Positions 17,592-26,181 of a stretch of 64,000 nucleotides of DNA are shown piece after piece. The notes beneath the pieces are model-generated. The model searched no databases, had not been told where the DNA came from, and was given only the letters and a program-made list of their open reading frames with translations. The position numbers and the translations under genes were made by a program. Each line of letters opens with the position of its first letter. The stretch's first letter is position 1. This DNA comes from Roseomonas sp. AR75 (GTDB taxonomy: Bacteria; Pseudomonadota; Alphaproteobacteria; Acetobacterales; Acetobacteraceae), in the NCBI RefSeq assembly GCF_005222815.1, contig NZ_STGB01000001.1, forward strand, positions 930,001-994,000, given 5' to 3'.

Positions 17592-18923
17592 ATGCTGATC
17601 GCCGACTCACCTGCCGCGCCCCCCGCGGTGGCGGCCGAGGCATGGCGCACGCCCGCGCGGCTGTGCGAGTGCGCAAGCTGCGGCCGCTTCCAGGTCATGC
17701 CGGCGCTGCTGCCCGGGGAAAGCGCGAACTGCCTCCGCTGCGGCTCCCGCCTGCGCCGTGCCGTGGTCGATCCGCTCGGCCGCGCCCTTGCGCTGAACCT
17801 GGCGGCCCTGTCGATCTTCACCCTCGCCTGCGTGATGTCGCTGATGACCGTCAGCACCGCCGGCATGGTGCGCAATGCCTCGCTCTTCACCGGCCCCGTC
17901 AACATGGGGCGCGACGGGCTGTGGGAGCTGACGCTGGTGGTGCTGTTCACCACCGTGGTGGCGCCGCTGTTGAAGCTGCTCGCGATGGTCTATGTGCTGA
18001 CGGGCCTGCGCCTCGCCCGGCCGCCGCGTCACATCCGCCGCGTCTACGCCTTCGTCGAACACATCCGGCCCTGGTCCATGATCGAGGTGTTCCTGCTGGG
18101 CGTGGCCGTCGCCTACACCAAGCTGGTCGATCTCGTGCATATCGAGCTCGGCGTCGCGCTCTATGCCCTGTTCATCCTGATGCTGACGATGATCGCCGCG
18201 GAGGCCGTGCTGGACCGCCAGGCGGTCTGGGAGGAGATGGAACGGCGCGGCATCCCGAACGACGATATCGACCACGCCGCCAGCGTGCTGCTGCGGCCGG
18301 AACACGGCGCCGTTTCCTGCCACACATGCGGCCTGGTTGGCCTGCCGCACGAGCATGACGCGCATTGCCCCCGCTGCGGCAGCCACCTGCATGCCCGCAA
18401 GCCGAAGGCCGTGGCGCGCGCCTGGGCGCTGCTTGTCTCGGCAGCGATCCTCTACATTCCCGCCAACTACTTCCCCGTGCTCGCCTTCATCCAGCTCGGC
18501 TCCGGGGAGCCCAGCACCATCCTCGGCGGCGTCGTGGAATTGCTGGACAGCGGGCTCTATCCCCTGGCCGCGCTGGTGTTCTTCGCCTCCGTCGCGGTAC
18601 CCCTGCTGAAGGTGCTCGGCCTCGGCACGCTGCTGATCTCCACCCAGATGGGCGCCCGCGCCCGGCTGCGCGACCGCACCCGGCTCTATTTCGTGGTGAA
18701 CGCGATCGGCCGCTGGTCCATGATCGACATCTTCATGGAGACGATCCTGGTGGCGCTGGTGCGCTTCGGCGCGATCGTCAGCATCGAGCCCGGCTATGGC
18801 GCCATCGCCTTCTGCAGCGTGGTGATCCTCACCATGATCGCCGCCGAGAGCTTCGACCCCCGGTTGATGTGGGATGCCGCCGGCGAGAACCCCGATCGTC
18901 CCCCTGCGAGCCAACCGGCATGA
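17592..18923 (+). CDS. pqiA: Paraquat-inducible protein A (PqiA)
   Basis: A 443-residue inner-membrane protein with two PqiA domains. Each begins with a zinc-ribbon-like pair of cysteines: CECASCGRF...CLRCG at about residues 28-55 and CHTCGLV...CPRCG at about 240-265. Each is followed by four membrane helices. PqiA is the inner-membrane partner of the MCE protein PqiB in a lipid-transport bridge between the membranes. The ATG at 17592 was chosen because the first Cys pair follows within 30 residues. Its stop overlaps the pqiB start, and pqiC follows, so this is a complete pqiABC operon. Confidence 0.9.
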   Translation: MLIADSPAAPPAVAAEAWRTPARLCECASCGRFQVMPALLPGESANCLRCGSRLRRAVVDPLGRALALNLAALSIFTLACVMSLMTVSTAGMVRNASLFTGPVNMGRDGLWELTLVVLFTTVVAPLLKLLAMVYVLTGLRLARPPRHIRRVYAFVEHIRPWSMIEVFLLGVAVAYTKLVDLVHIELGVALYALFILMLTMIAAEAVLDRQAVWEEMERRGIPNDDIDHAASVLLRPEHGAVSCHTCGLVGLPHEHDAHCPRCGSHLHARKPKAVARAWALLVSAAILYIPANYFPVLAFIQLGSGEPSTILGGVVELLDSGLYPLAALVFFASVAVPLLKVLGLGTLLISTQMGARARLRDRTRLYFVVNAIGRWSMIDIFMETILVALVRFGAIVSIEPGYGAIAFCSVVILTMIAAESFDPRLMWDAAGENPDRPPASQPA

Positions 18924-20608
18924 ACGACAGCCCGCACCCCGAGGCGACGGTTCGTGCCCGCGTGGGCCGCAGCCGGCGCGTCTCCCCGATCTGGGCGATC
19001 CCGCTCGTGACGGTGCTGATCGCCGGCTACCTGGTCTGGCACGAATTCTCCAAGCGCGGACCGCTGATCACCGTCACCTTCCATAGTGCGGAGGGGCTGA
19101 CGGCTGGCCAGTCGCAGGTGCGGCTGCGCGACGTCACCGTCGGCACCGTGCAGTCCATCGCCCTTTCGCAGGACAGGCAGCGCGTCGAGCTCAGCATCCG
19201 CATGGACCGCGAGGCGGAGCCGCTGTTGACAGAGGATGCGCGCTTCTGGGTGGTGAAGCCGCGGCTCTTCGCCGGCAGCATCTCCGGCCTCAGCACGCTG
19301 CTCTCCGGCTCCTACATCCAGGTCGCGCCGGGCAAGCCGGAGTCGCCGCCGGCGCGACGCTATACCGGCCTCGAGGACCCGCCGCTGCTGAACTCGGACG
19401 AGCCGGGGCGCACGCTGCTGCTGCGTGCCGACCGTCTCGGCTCGCTCAGCCTGGGATCGCCGATCTTCTTCCGCGACCTCAGCGTCGGGCAGGTGCTGGG
19501 CTGGGATCTGGCGGACATGGCGCAGCATGTGACGATCCACGCCTTCATCCGCGCGCCCTTCGACCGCTACGTGCATGAGGGCACGCGGTTCTGGAACGCT
19601 TCCGGCGTGTCGCTGAAGCTGGGCGCGGAAGGGGTGCAGGTCCAGCTCGAATCGCTGCGCGCCCTGGTGCTCGGCGGCATCGCCTTCGAGACACCGGACG
19701 CCGCCCAGCGCGGGCCGATGGCGGCGGCGGACCAGGTGTTCCGCCTCTATGCCAGCCAGGAGGCGGCGAACAATGCCAGCGTGACGCGCCGCATTCCCGT
19801 GGTTTCCTACTTCACGGACTCGGTCGGCGGCCTGGCACCCGGCGCGCCCGTGCAGTTCCAGGGCGTGCGCATCGGCGAGGTGATCGGCTACGATCTGGTC
19901 TACGACGCCGCCACCGACCGGCTGCGCATTCCCGTGCGCTACGAGATCGAGCCGGACCGCATCGCAGGTTCCTCCGCCGCCGAGCATCGCGGCCCGCTCG
20001 AGAACGCGCAGATGCTGGTGCGGCAGGGACTTCGGGCCAGGCTCGCCAGTGCGAACCTGCTCACCGGGCAGCAGCTGATCTCGCTCGAGGTCGTCGCGAA
20101 TGCCGGCCCCGCCGAGGTGCGCGTGACGGACGGCGTGATCGAGATGCCCACCGCGCCCGGCCAGTTCGCTTCCATCCTCGATGGCGTCAACCAGGTGCTC
20201 GCGCGCATCGAAGCGCTGCCTCTGCAGCAGATCGGCGACAATCTCAACGAGACGATCGCGGGCGTGAACACGCTGGTGCGCGGGCCGGAACTGGCGGGCG
20301 CCATCGCCTCGCTTCAGGGCACGCTTGCCACGGCGGAGCAGACGCTGCGCCAGATCGACGCCGCCGCGGCGCCGGCGCTGCGCACCTTGCCCCAGCTTGT
20401 TACCAGCCTGAACAACGCCGCCACGCAGGCGGGGCGCCTGATGACCTCGGTCAACCGCGGCTATGGCGACGAGAGCCAGTTCCGGCGCGACCTCGACCGC
20501 ATGCTCGACCAGATCACCACCGCCGCGCGCTCGCTGCGCAGCCTGGCTGACCAGCTCAACCGAAACCCCGAGGCGCTGATCCGGGGCCGCTCGACCCAGG
20601 GGCCCTGA
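18920..20608 (+). CDS. pqiB: Intermembrane transport protein PqiB (MCE family)
   Basis: A 562-residue MCE protein with a single N-terminal membrane anchor (IWAIPLVTVLIAGYLVWHEF, near residues 24-43) and three MCE/MlaD domains, recognisable by repeated segments such as VTFHSAEGLTAGQSQVRLRD, LGSPIFFRDLSVGQVLG and VGGLAPGAPVQFQGVRIGEV. The C-terminal region is helical, as in the needle-forming part of PqiB. It spans the periplasm and moves lipids between membranes together with PqiA and the lipoprotein PqiC. ATG 18920 overlaps the pqiA TGA. Confidence 0.92.
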   Translation: MNDSPHPEATVRARVGRSRRVSPIWAIPLVTVLIAGYLVWHEFSKRGPLITVTFHSAEGLTAGQSQVRLRDVTVGTVQSIALSQDRQRVELSIRMDREAEPLLTEDARFWVVKPRLFAGSISGLSTLLSGSYIQVAPGKPESPPARRYTGLEDPPLLNSDEPGRTLLLRADRLGSLSLGSPIFFRDLSVGQVLGWDLADMAQHVTIHAFIRAPFDRYVHEGTRFWNASGVSLKLGAEGVQVQLESLRALVLGGIAFETPDAAQRGPMAAADQVFRLYASQEAANNASVTRRIPVVSYFTDSVGGLAPGAPVQFQGVRIGEVIGYDLVYDAATDRLRIPVRYEIEPDRIAGSSAAEHRGPLENAQMLVRQGLRARLASANLLTGQQLISLEVVANAGPAEVRVTDGVIEMPTAPGQFASILDGVNQVLARIEALPLQQIGDNLNETIAGVNTLVRGPELAGAIASLQGTLATAEQTLRQIDAAAAPALRTLPQLVTSLNNAATQAGRLMTSVNRGYGDESQFRRDLDRMLDQITTAARSLRSLADQLNRNPEALIRGRSTQGP

Positions 20609-20612
20609 CCCG

Positions 20613-21203
20613 ATGCCGTACCGTCGCCGCAGGGTCGCACTCGGCGCCCTTGGCCTGCTTGCCGCCTGCCGCTCGCCCGAGCCGGACCTCTATACGATCC
20701 TGCCGGTGCCCGGCACGCCCAGGCGCGGCGGCCCGCGGGGCGTCTCGGTGCGGACGGTGTCGCTGGCCCGATACCTCGACCGGTTGCAGATCGTGCGTAC
20801 GACCGAGGATTACCGCCTCGCCGTCTCCGGCAATGACTGGTGGGGCGAATCGCTGGAGGCGATGCTGACCCGCGTGCTGGTGGAGAACCTGGCGCAGCGG
20901 CTGCCGGAATCCAGCGTCTTCGCCACCGGCGGCGCGATCTCCTCGCCGGCCGAGGCCGCGGTGGAGGTGAACGTGCAGCGACTGGGCCTCAGCGGGCCCG
21001 CCACGCTGGCGCTGACAGCGCAGGTGGCGGTCGCCAACCGGGAGGCGCCGCGGCAGGACCTTGTCCGCACGGAAACGCTGACCAGCCCGGTCGCGGGGTC
21101 GGACACGCCTGCCTTCGTCGCCGCGGCCAGCGCGGCAGTCGGTTCGCTTGCCGATGTGCTGGCTGGCCTGCTCGCCGCCCCGGCACCGCGCGGCCGGCGC
21201 TAG
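20613..21203 (+). CDS. pqiC: PqiC-like outer-membrane lipoprotein (ABC-type transport auxiliary family)
   Basis: A 196-residue lipoprotein: the N-terminus is RRRR-rich, then a hydrophobic stretch ending in a lipobox LLAAC at Cys19. The mature part fits the ABC_trans_aux (PF03886) fold: YTILPVPG, a VRTVSLARYLDRLQIV segment and DYRLAVSGNDWWGESL, the last being typical for PqiC relatives. It anchors the PqiB needle at the outer membrane. It starts 4 bp after pqiB. A hairpin at 21268-21295 is a plausible terminator for the operon. Confidence 0.85.
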   Translation: MPYRRRRVALGALGLLAACRSPEPDLYTILPVPGTPRRGGPRGVSVRTVSLARYLDRLQIVRTTEDYRLAVSGNDWWGESLEAMLTRVLVENLAQRLPESSVFATGGAISSPAEAAVEVNVQRLGLSGPATLALTAQVAVANREAPRQDLVRTETLTSPVAGSDTPAFVAAASAAVGSLADVLAGLLAAPAPRGRR

Positions 21204-21267
21204 AGCATGCTGCGTTCGCTCGCGCTCGCTTCGCAGGCTCTAGCCTCTTGTTTTCAGAGCATCTTCA

Positions 21268-21295
21268 CGCGTTCGAATGATTCCATCTGAACGCG
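21268..21295. terminator. Hairpin between convergent genes
   Basis: CGCGTTC (21268-21274) pairs with GAACGCG (21289-21295) across a 14-nt loop, between the convergent pqiC and ion-channel genes. The surrounding bases (AGAGCATCTTCA on the left, ATCTGCT on the right) look like a dispersed intergenic element of alphaproteobacteria; this is recollection, not a search result. There is no T-run, so termination is inferred from position only. Confidence 0.4.
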
Positions 21296-21323
21296 ATCTG
21301 CTGTAGGCCAGCCGTCCCTCGCC

Positions 21324-21773
21324 TCAGATCGGCGCTCCCGCCCACACTTGGCGGATGACCGCGGCCAGGAAGGCAATCGTCAGCCCGAAGATCAGCATCC
21401 CATTGAGCGCCTGGATCGCACCGAGCAGCGCCCATTCGGGCCTCAGATACACCTGGTCGTGACCGTAGGTGGAGAGTGCGCCCATCGAGTAGACGACGGC
21501 CTCGCGCCAATGGTCCGTCGCGCCGAACAGCACATAGGTTGCGGCCCAACTGAACGACTCCAGCGCGTGCAGCAAGAAGATCATCGCCACCACGGGCGTG
21601 AGCAGCAGCAGGGAGCGGATGGCCTCGTTGTGGCGGCTGCCCCGGAGGCGAGCAAGAATCCGCAGGAAGACGAGGTGGATGAGGCCGAGACCGATGATGT
21701 GGAATACGACCGTGCCGACGGTCATGACAGCGCCCACGAGCCAATCGGGCTCCCAGATTCCCAGCTGTTCCAT
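21324..21773 (-). CDS. Two-TM ion channel family protein
   Basis: A 149-residue membrane protein resembling the ion_trans_2 (two-helix potassium channel) family: hydrophobic helices near residues 12-35 and 50-75, a pore-like segment with VVYSMGALSTYGHDQVYL, and a final helix near the C-terminus. The filter-like TYG replaces the classical TVGYG, so ion selectivity cannot be assumed. The Met at 21773 (MEQLG) was preferred over the upstream in-frame Met at 21845, which would add a charged N-terminal tail overlapping the divergent gene. It faces pqiC convergently. Confidence 0.65.
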   Translation of the reverse strand: MEQLGIWEPDWLVGAVMTVGTVVFHIIGLGLIHLVFLRILARLRGSRHNEAIRSLLLLTPVVAMIFLLHALESFSWAATYVLFGATDHWREAVVYSMGALSTYGHDQVYLRPEWALLGAIQALNGMLIFGLTIAFLAAVIRQVWAGAPI

Positions 21774-21787
21774 CCGGCCCCCGCTTC

Positions 21788-22597
21788 TTGTGCCTGCACC
21801 TTTCGTCCATGTCTCGCCAGGGCGCGACCGCGAAGCGATATCCAATTCAGGCTTTTCACGCCGTTGGCCGGATCTGGCGTGATGCGACGTCCCGCTGCCA
21901 AGCGCTGCCGGAGGCGCGCCTGACCCGTCGCCGCTGGTCGCGCTGGCTGCTGCGCCTCGGCGCGGCGGGGTTGCTGCTGCCGATGCTCGCGCTCCTGCTG
22001 CTGCGCGCGGTCCCTCCGCCGCCGACCCCGCTGATGCTGATCCGCCTGGCCCAGGGCTATGGGTTGGAGCGCGACTGGGTGCCGCTGGAGCGCATCGCGC
22101 CCGCCCTCGCCCATGCCGTGATCGCCAGCGAGGACAACCTCTTCTGCCGCCAGGCGCTCGGCTTCGACTTCGGCGCCATCCGCGAGCAGGTCGAGGCCTG
22201 GCGCCAGGGCGAGCGCCCGCGCGGCGCCAGCACCATCACGATGCAGACGGCCAAGAACCTGTTCCTCTGGCCGGGACGCGATCCCTTGCGAAAGATTCTG
22301 GAAGCCTGGCTGACGCCGCAGCTCGCATTGCTCTGGCCGCGTCGGCGGGTGATGGAGGTCTATCTCAACATCGTCGAGTTCGGCCCCGGGCTCTATGGCG
22401 CCGAGGCCGCCGCGCGCCGCTATTTCGGCCGGCCTGCCGCCGCGCTGTCCGCGCAGCAGGCCGCCTTGCTCGCGGCGGTGCTGCCGAACCCGCTGGCGCG
22501 CAACGCCGGCGATCCCGCGCCGGGGCTGCGCCGCCGTGCGGCAGCCATCGAACAGCGCGCCGCGCGCATCACCCCGCTGTTCGACTGCCTCCGCTGA
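21788..22597 (+). CDS. mtgA: Monofunctional biosynthetic peptidoglycan transglycosylase
   Basis: A 269-residue inner-membrane GT51 enzyme that polymerises glycan chains from lipid II. One N-terminal membrane helix (about residues 54-74) precedes the catalytic domain with VIASEDNLF (catalytic Glu115), the GASTITMQTAKNLF motif and the EVYLNIVEFGPGLYGAEAAARRYF block. There is no penicillin-binding domain, which fits MtgA. The start is uncertain: ATG at 21788 gives a long Arg-rich N-terminus and lies only 14 bp from the divergent channel gene; a later non-ATG start is possible. Confidence 0.88.
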   Translation: MCLHLSSMSRQGATAKRYPIQAFHAVGRIWRDATSRCQALPEARLTRRRWSRWLLRLGAAGLLLPMLALLLLRAVPPPPTPLMLIRLAQGYGLERDWVPLERIAPALAHAVIASEDNLFCRQALGFDFGAIREQVEAWRQGERPRGASTITMQTAKNLFLWPGRDPLRKILEAWLTPQLALLWPRRRVMEVYLNIVEFGPGLYGAEAAARRYFGRPAAALSAQQAALLAAVLPNPLARNAGDPAPGLRRRAAAIEQRAARITPLFDCLR

Positions 22598-22644
22598 GCG
22601 CTTGCGGCCAGTGCCCCGCGGCGTCAGAGTAGTCAGCGGAACTG

Positions 22645-22663
22645 TGTTCTGCATTGCGGAACA
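22645..22663. promoter_or_regulatory. Inverted repeat upstream of Bug receptor gene
   Basis: TGTTCTGCATTGCGGAACA is a 19-bp near-palindrome (7 of 8 arm pairs match), 20 bp before the receptor start. GCGGAAC also occurs at 22636-22642, giving a direct repeat with 20-bp spacing. The layout resembles IclR- or GntR-type operators; the regulator is unknown. Confidence 0.4.
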
Positions 22664-22683
22664 TAATGAGGGAGGTTTCGGCC

Positions 22684-23673
22684 ATGGGCAACGGCAACCC
22701 TGCGCGACGGCTCGCGACGCGTCGCTCGCTGCTCGGCGCATCCGCGCTGCTCCTGCCGCTGCCCGCCGCGGCGCAGAGCTATCCCAGCGGCCCCGTGCGC
22801 ATCGTCGTCGGATTCGGCGCCGGCGGCCTGGCGGACCTGACAGTGCGCCTCGTCGGCGAGCATCTCGGCCGGCGCCTCGGCCAGCAGGTGGTGGTGGACA
22901 ACCGGCCCGGCGCGGGCGGCAGCGTCGCCGCGCGCCTCGGCGCCTCAGCCGAGCCGGACGGCCAGACGCTGATGGTGCTGAGCACCGGCAACGCCATCAA
23001 CAAGTCGTTGTTCCGTACCCTGCCCTATGATCCGGTCGCTGATTTTGCACCGATCACCGCGATGGTGTCCTTCGACCTGCTGATGCTGACGGCGGTGAAT
23101 TCCCCGCTTCGCGACGTGCAGGATGTGCTGGCGGCGGGGCGGCGCGGCGGCAGCGGGCTCGCCATCGCCACCATCAGCCCCGGCAGCACGCAGAACCTCT
23201 CGGCGGAATGGCTGAAGGAAGCCGCGAAGCTGGACGCGACCGTCGTGCCCTATCGCACGACGCCGGAGGTGCTGACCGCGACGCAGCGCGGAGATGCCCA
23301 GATCGCCTTCGAATCCTACGCCGCCGCGCGCGGCGCGTTGGATGGCGGCGTGCTGCGCCCGATCGCCAGCACCGGCACGCGCCGATCCGAGTTCCTGCCC
23401 AACGTGCCGACGCTGCGCGAATCCGGCCTGCCGGACTACGCCGTCACCGGCTGGAACGCGATGTTCGCACCCGCGCGCACGCCACAGCGGATCATCGAGC
23501 GGCTGCACCGCGAGATCACCGCCATCCTCGCCACGGCGGAAGTGCGCCAGCGCCTGCTCGGCCTCGGCGTCGAGCCTGCCCCGAACACGCCGGCGGAGAT
23601 GGCGACGCTGCTGCGCGACGACATCGCGCTCTGGGCGCGCGTGATCGACCGCGCCGGCATCCAGAAGCAGTAG
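22684..23673 (+). CDS. Bug/TctC family tripartite tricarboxylate transporter substrate-binding protein
   Basis: A 329-residue periplasmic receptor. The start at 22684 is favoured over the upstream ATG at 22654 because GAGGGAGG lies 8 bp before it. An export signal with paired Arg (TRRSLLGASALLLPLPAAAAQ region) precedes the mature start YPSGPVRIVVGFGAGG. Further Bug signatures are DNRPGAGGS and VPYRTTPEVL. It is followed 17 bp later by another Bug gene and then an amidohydrolase, forming a three-gene operon. The ligand is presumably the carboxylate handled by the amidohydrolase. Confidence 0.9.
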   Translation: MGNGNPARRLATRRSLLGASALLLPLPAAAQSYPSGPVRIVVGFGAGGLADLTVRLVGEHLGRRLGQQVVVDNRPGAGGSVAARLGASAEPDGQTLMVLSTGNAINKSLFRTLPYDPVADFAPITAMVSFDLLMLTAVNSPLRDVQDVLAAGRRGGSGLAIATISPGSTQNLSAEWLKEAAKLDATVVPYRTTPEVLTATQRGDAQIAFESYAAARGALDGGVLRPIASTGTRRSEFLPNVPTLRESGLPDYAVTGWNAMFAPARTPQRIIERLHREITAILATAEVRQRLLGLGVEPAPNTPAEMATLLRDDIALWARVIDRAGIQKQ

Positions 23674-23690
23674 CAGGGAGGAACCACGGC

Positions 23691-24671
23691 ATGATGAACG
23701 CAACGCGCCGCGCGCTGTTCGCCAGCGCGGCGGTCCTGGCGCTGCCGGGCCTCGCCCGCGCGCAATCGGACTATCCGACGCGCCCCATCCGCCTGGTCGT
23801 GCCCTTCCCGCCCGGCGCGACGGTGGACGTGACGGCACGCACCGTTGCCGCGCGCGCCGCCGAACTGCTCGGCGCCAACGCCTCCATCGTGGTGGAGAAC
23901 CTGCCGGGCGCCGGCGGCAACATCGCGACCCAGCGCGTCGCGCGCGAACGGCCCGACGGCTACACGCTGCTGTTCACCGCGCCGAACCACACGGTGAACC
24001 CCGCGCTCAACCCCAACAGCGGCTACGACCCGGAGAAGGACTTCGCGCCGATCTCGCTGGTAGCGCAGATCCCGGAGATCCTGATCGCGCCGGTCTCCGC
24101 GCCCTTCACGAACTTCCAGGAGTTCGTCGCCTATGCGCGGGCCAATCCGGGCAAGCTCAGCTATTCCTCGGCCGGCATCGGCACGCATCCGCATGTCGTG
24201 ACGGAGCTCCTGCTGTCGAAGCTCGGCCTGCAGGTGCTGCATGTGCCCTATCGCGGTGCGGCGCCGGCATTGACCGACACCATCGCCGGCCGCGTGCAGC
24301 TCAAGATGGACAGCTATGTCAGCTCCGCGCCGCATATCGCGGCCGGCACCATCCGCGTGCTGGCCCTCGCCAACCTGCAGCGTTCGCCGCTGATGCCGAA
24401 TGTGCCGACGGTGCAGGAACTCGGCCTGCCCGGCTTCGAGGGCATCCTCTGGATGGGCGTGCTGGCCCCGGCCGGCACGCCGGAGCCGATCGTCGCGAAG
24501 CTGTCGCAGGCCTTCATGGGCGCGGTGCGCACGCCGGCCATCGCGCAGCGCCTCTCCGCGCAGGGGGTGGAGCCGGTCGGCAACACGCCAGAGCAGTTCC
24601 GCGCCATCATCGCGAAGGAACTGCCGCAATGGCGCGAGGTGATCCGCGCCGCCAACATCCAGGCACAGTGA
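23691..24671 (+). CDS. Bug/TctC family substrate-binding protein (tandem paralogue)
   Basis: A 326-residue Bug receptor directly after another one. It has an export signal (RRALFASAAVLALPGLARAQ) and mature motifs YPTRPIRLVVPFPPGATVD, ENLPGAGGN and HVPYRGAAPALTD. The AGGGAGGAA ribosome-binding stretch is well placed. Similarity to its neighbour is at family level only, so the two probably bind different ligands rather than being recent copies. No TctAB genes lie beside them. The amidohydrolase follows 10 bp later. Confidence 0.9.
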   Translation: MMNATRRALFASAAVLALPGLARAQSDYPTRPIRLVVPFPPGATVDVTARTVAARAAELLGANASIVVENLPGAGGNIATQRVARERPDGYTLLFTAPNHTVNPALNPNSGYDPEKDFAPISLVAQIPEILIAPVSAPFTNFQEFVAYARANPGKLSYSSAGIGTHPHVVTELLLSKLGLQVLHVPYRGAAPALTDTIAGRVQLKMDSYVSSAPHIAAGTIRVLALANLQRSPLMPNVPTVQELGLPGFEGILWMGVLAPAGTPEPIVAKLSQAFMGAVRTPAIAQRLSAQGVEPVGNTPEQFRAIIAKELPQWREVIRAANIQAQ

Positions 24672-24681
24672 CGCGCCCCGC

Positions 24682-25566
24682 ATGTCGCCGCCCCTGACGC
24701 CGCCGCCCGATCCGAACCCGCGCAAGCCGCGCCTCGTCTGTCCGCCGGGCTCGGTGGATTGCCAGGTGCACCTGTTCGGGCCGGCGGCGGAGTACCCCTT
24801 CGATCCCGGCAGCCGCTACATCAGCGAGGACGCGCTGCCGGAGACGAACATCGCGCTGCAGGACGTGCTCGGCCTGTCGCATGCCGTGATCGTCAGCGGC
24901 GGCGGCTACGGCATGGACACGCGCCACCTGGAGGACACGCTGCGCCGCTTCCCCGACCGCTTCCGCGGCGTGGCGCTGCTGCCGCCGGAGACGAATCAGG
25001 CGGAGATGGCGCGGCTGCATGCGCTCGGCGTGCGCGGCCTGCGCTTCGTCAGTCCGCATCACGGCGCGCATCTGCCGCACCTGTCGGAACGCGCCGCGGC
25101 GATGGCGGCGGAGCTTGGCTGGGTCGTGCAGTTCTATCCTGCGCAGACCGACCTGGAGGATTTCGCGGATCGGCTGATGGCGCTGCCGGGGCCAGTGGTG
25201 CTGGACCATTTCGGCGCGGTGCCCGCGGCCGGCGGCGTGGACCAGCCCGCCTTCCGCACGATGCTGCGCATGCTCGACAGCGGCCGCGTCTGGGTGCGGC
25301 TGTCCGGCCCGATGCGCTGCACGAAGGAGGATTTCCCCTACGCCTCCGTCACGCCGATGGCGCGCGCGCTGGTGCAGCACGCACCGGAACGCCTGGTCTG
25401 GGGCTCCGACTGGCCGCATGTGAACATGCGCGGGCGCGTGATGCCGAACGATGGCGACCTGCTGGACCTGATGCTGGACTGGGCGCCGGAGGAGAGCGTG
25501 CGCAACCGCATCCTGTCGGAGAATGCGTGGGGGCTGTACGATATCGCGGCGCCGAAGGTGGAGTGA
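24682..25566 (+). CDS. Amidohydrolase family protein, 2-pyrone-4,6-dicarboxylate lactonase-like
   Basis: A 294-residue TIM-barrel hydrolase with the pattern of LigI-type PDC lactonases: VDCQVHLFGP near residue 26, HHGAHLPHLS, VVLDHFG, and the late WGSDWPHVN with the catalytic Asp. PDC lactonase opens the pyrone ring in the protocatechuate 4,5-cleavage pathway, giving oxalomesaconate; relatives act on other lactones. The first motif is QVH rather than HxH, as is common in LigI, which works without a metal. Two Bug dicarboxylate receptors upstream fit a di- or tricarboxylate substrate. Confidence 0.8.
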   Translation: MSPPLTPPPDPNPRKPRLVCPPGSVDCQVHLFGPAAEYPFDPGSRYISEDALPETNIALQDVLGLSHAVIVSGGGYGMDTRHLEDTLRRFPDRFRGVALLPPETNQAEMARLHALGVRGLRFVSPHHGAHLPHLSERAAAMAAELGWVVQFYPAQTDLEDFADRLMALPGPVVLDHFGAVPAAGGVDQPAFRTMLRMLDSGRVWVRLSGPMRCTKEDFPYASVTPMARALVQHAPERLVWGSDWPHVNMRGRVMPNDGDLLDLMLDWAPEESVRNRILSENAWGLYDIAAPKVE

Positions 25567-25591
25567 GCGCGCGTTCTCACAGGTCGGTCGC

Positions 25592-25689
25592 GCCCCCACC
25601 CCGACCCTCCCCCGCATGCGGGGGAGGGAGGCGTCGGCCGCGCAACCTGCTCCCTCCCCTGCGAAGCGGGGGAGGGCCGGGGTGGGGGC
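25592..25689. repeat. Dispersed palindromic element, copy 1
   Basis: The outer arms GCCCCCACC and GGTGGGGGC enclose two G/C hairpins built from CCCTCCCC and GGGGAGGG arms. A second copy with the same architecture is at 59870-59952. Here it lies between convergent genes, so it could also terminate both transcripts. Confidence 0.8.
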
Positions 25690-25726
25690 ACGGCCTGCCT
25701 GCGAAACGGGCGCGCTAACCGCCCCC

Positions 25727-26167
25727 TCACCCCGCCTCCAGCATCTCCCGCATCGCCCGCACCGCCGTCGGATACCCCCGCGCCCCCAGCCCCGCGATCA
25801 CCGCCGTCGCGACGCCCGAGACCAACGAACGATGATAGATCGGCTCGCGCCGGTGGATGTTGGAGATGTGCAGCTCGATGATGACGCCGCGGAACATCTT
25901 CAGCGCATCCAGCACGGGGATCGAGCCGAAGGTCAGCCCCGCCGGGTTGATCACGATGCCCGCGGCCTCCTCGTCCGTCGCCGCGTGGATCCACTCCACA
26001 AGCTGGCCTTCCCAGTTGGTCTGACGGAACACGATCGCGTCCTCGCCAGCTGCCGCGCGGCACATCGCCTCCACCTCCGCCAGCGTGGTGCGGCCGTAGA
26101 TCTCCGGCTCCCGCTTGCCGAGCCGGTTGAGATTCGGCCCGTTCAGCACATGGATGGTTCGCGGCAC
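25727..26167 (-). CDS. aroQ: Type II 3-dehydroquinate dehydratase
   Basis: A 146-residue type II dehydroquinase, the usual length for the dodecameric enzyme. It shows VLNGPNLNRLGKREPEIYG at the N-terminus with the catalytic Tyr and Arg, INPAGLTFGSIPVLDAL, and the catalytic His in IELHISNIHRREPIY. It dehydrates 3-dehydroquinate to 3-dehydroshikimate, in shikimate synthesis or, in the reverse sense, in quinate catabolism. A GTG start at 26167 has AAGGGGAT about 6 bp before it. Being the last gene of the dctP-Q-M operon, it may serve quinate/shikimate use; this is inference. Confidence 0.88.
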   Translation of the reverse strand: MPRTIHVLNGPNLNRLGKREPEIYGRTTLAEVEAMCRAAAGEDAIVFRQTNWEGQLVEWIHAATDEEAAGIVINPAGLTFGSIPVLDALKMFRGVIIELHISNIHRREPIYHRSLVSGVATAVIAGLGARGYPTAVRAMREMLEAG

Positions 26168-26181
26168 GCGGAGATCCCCTT

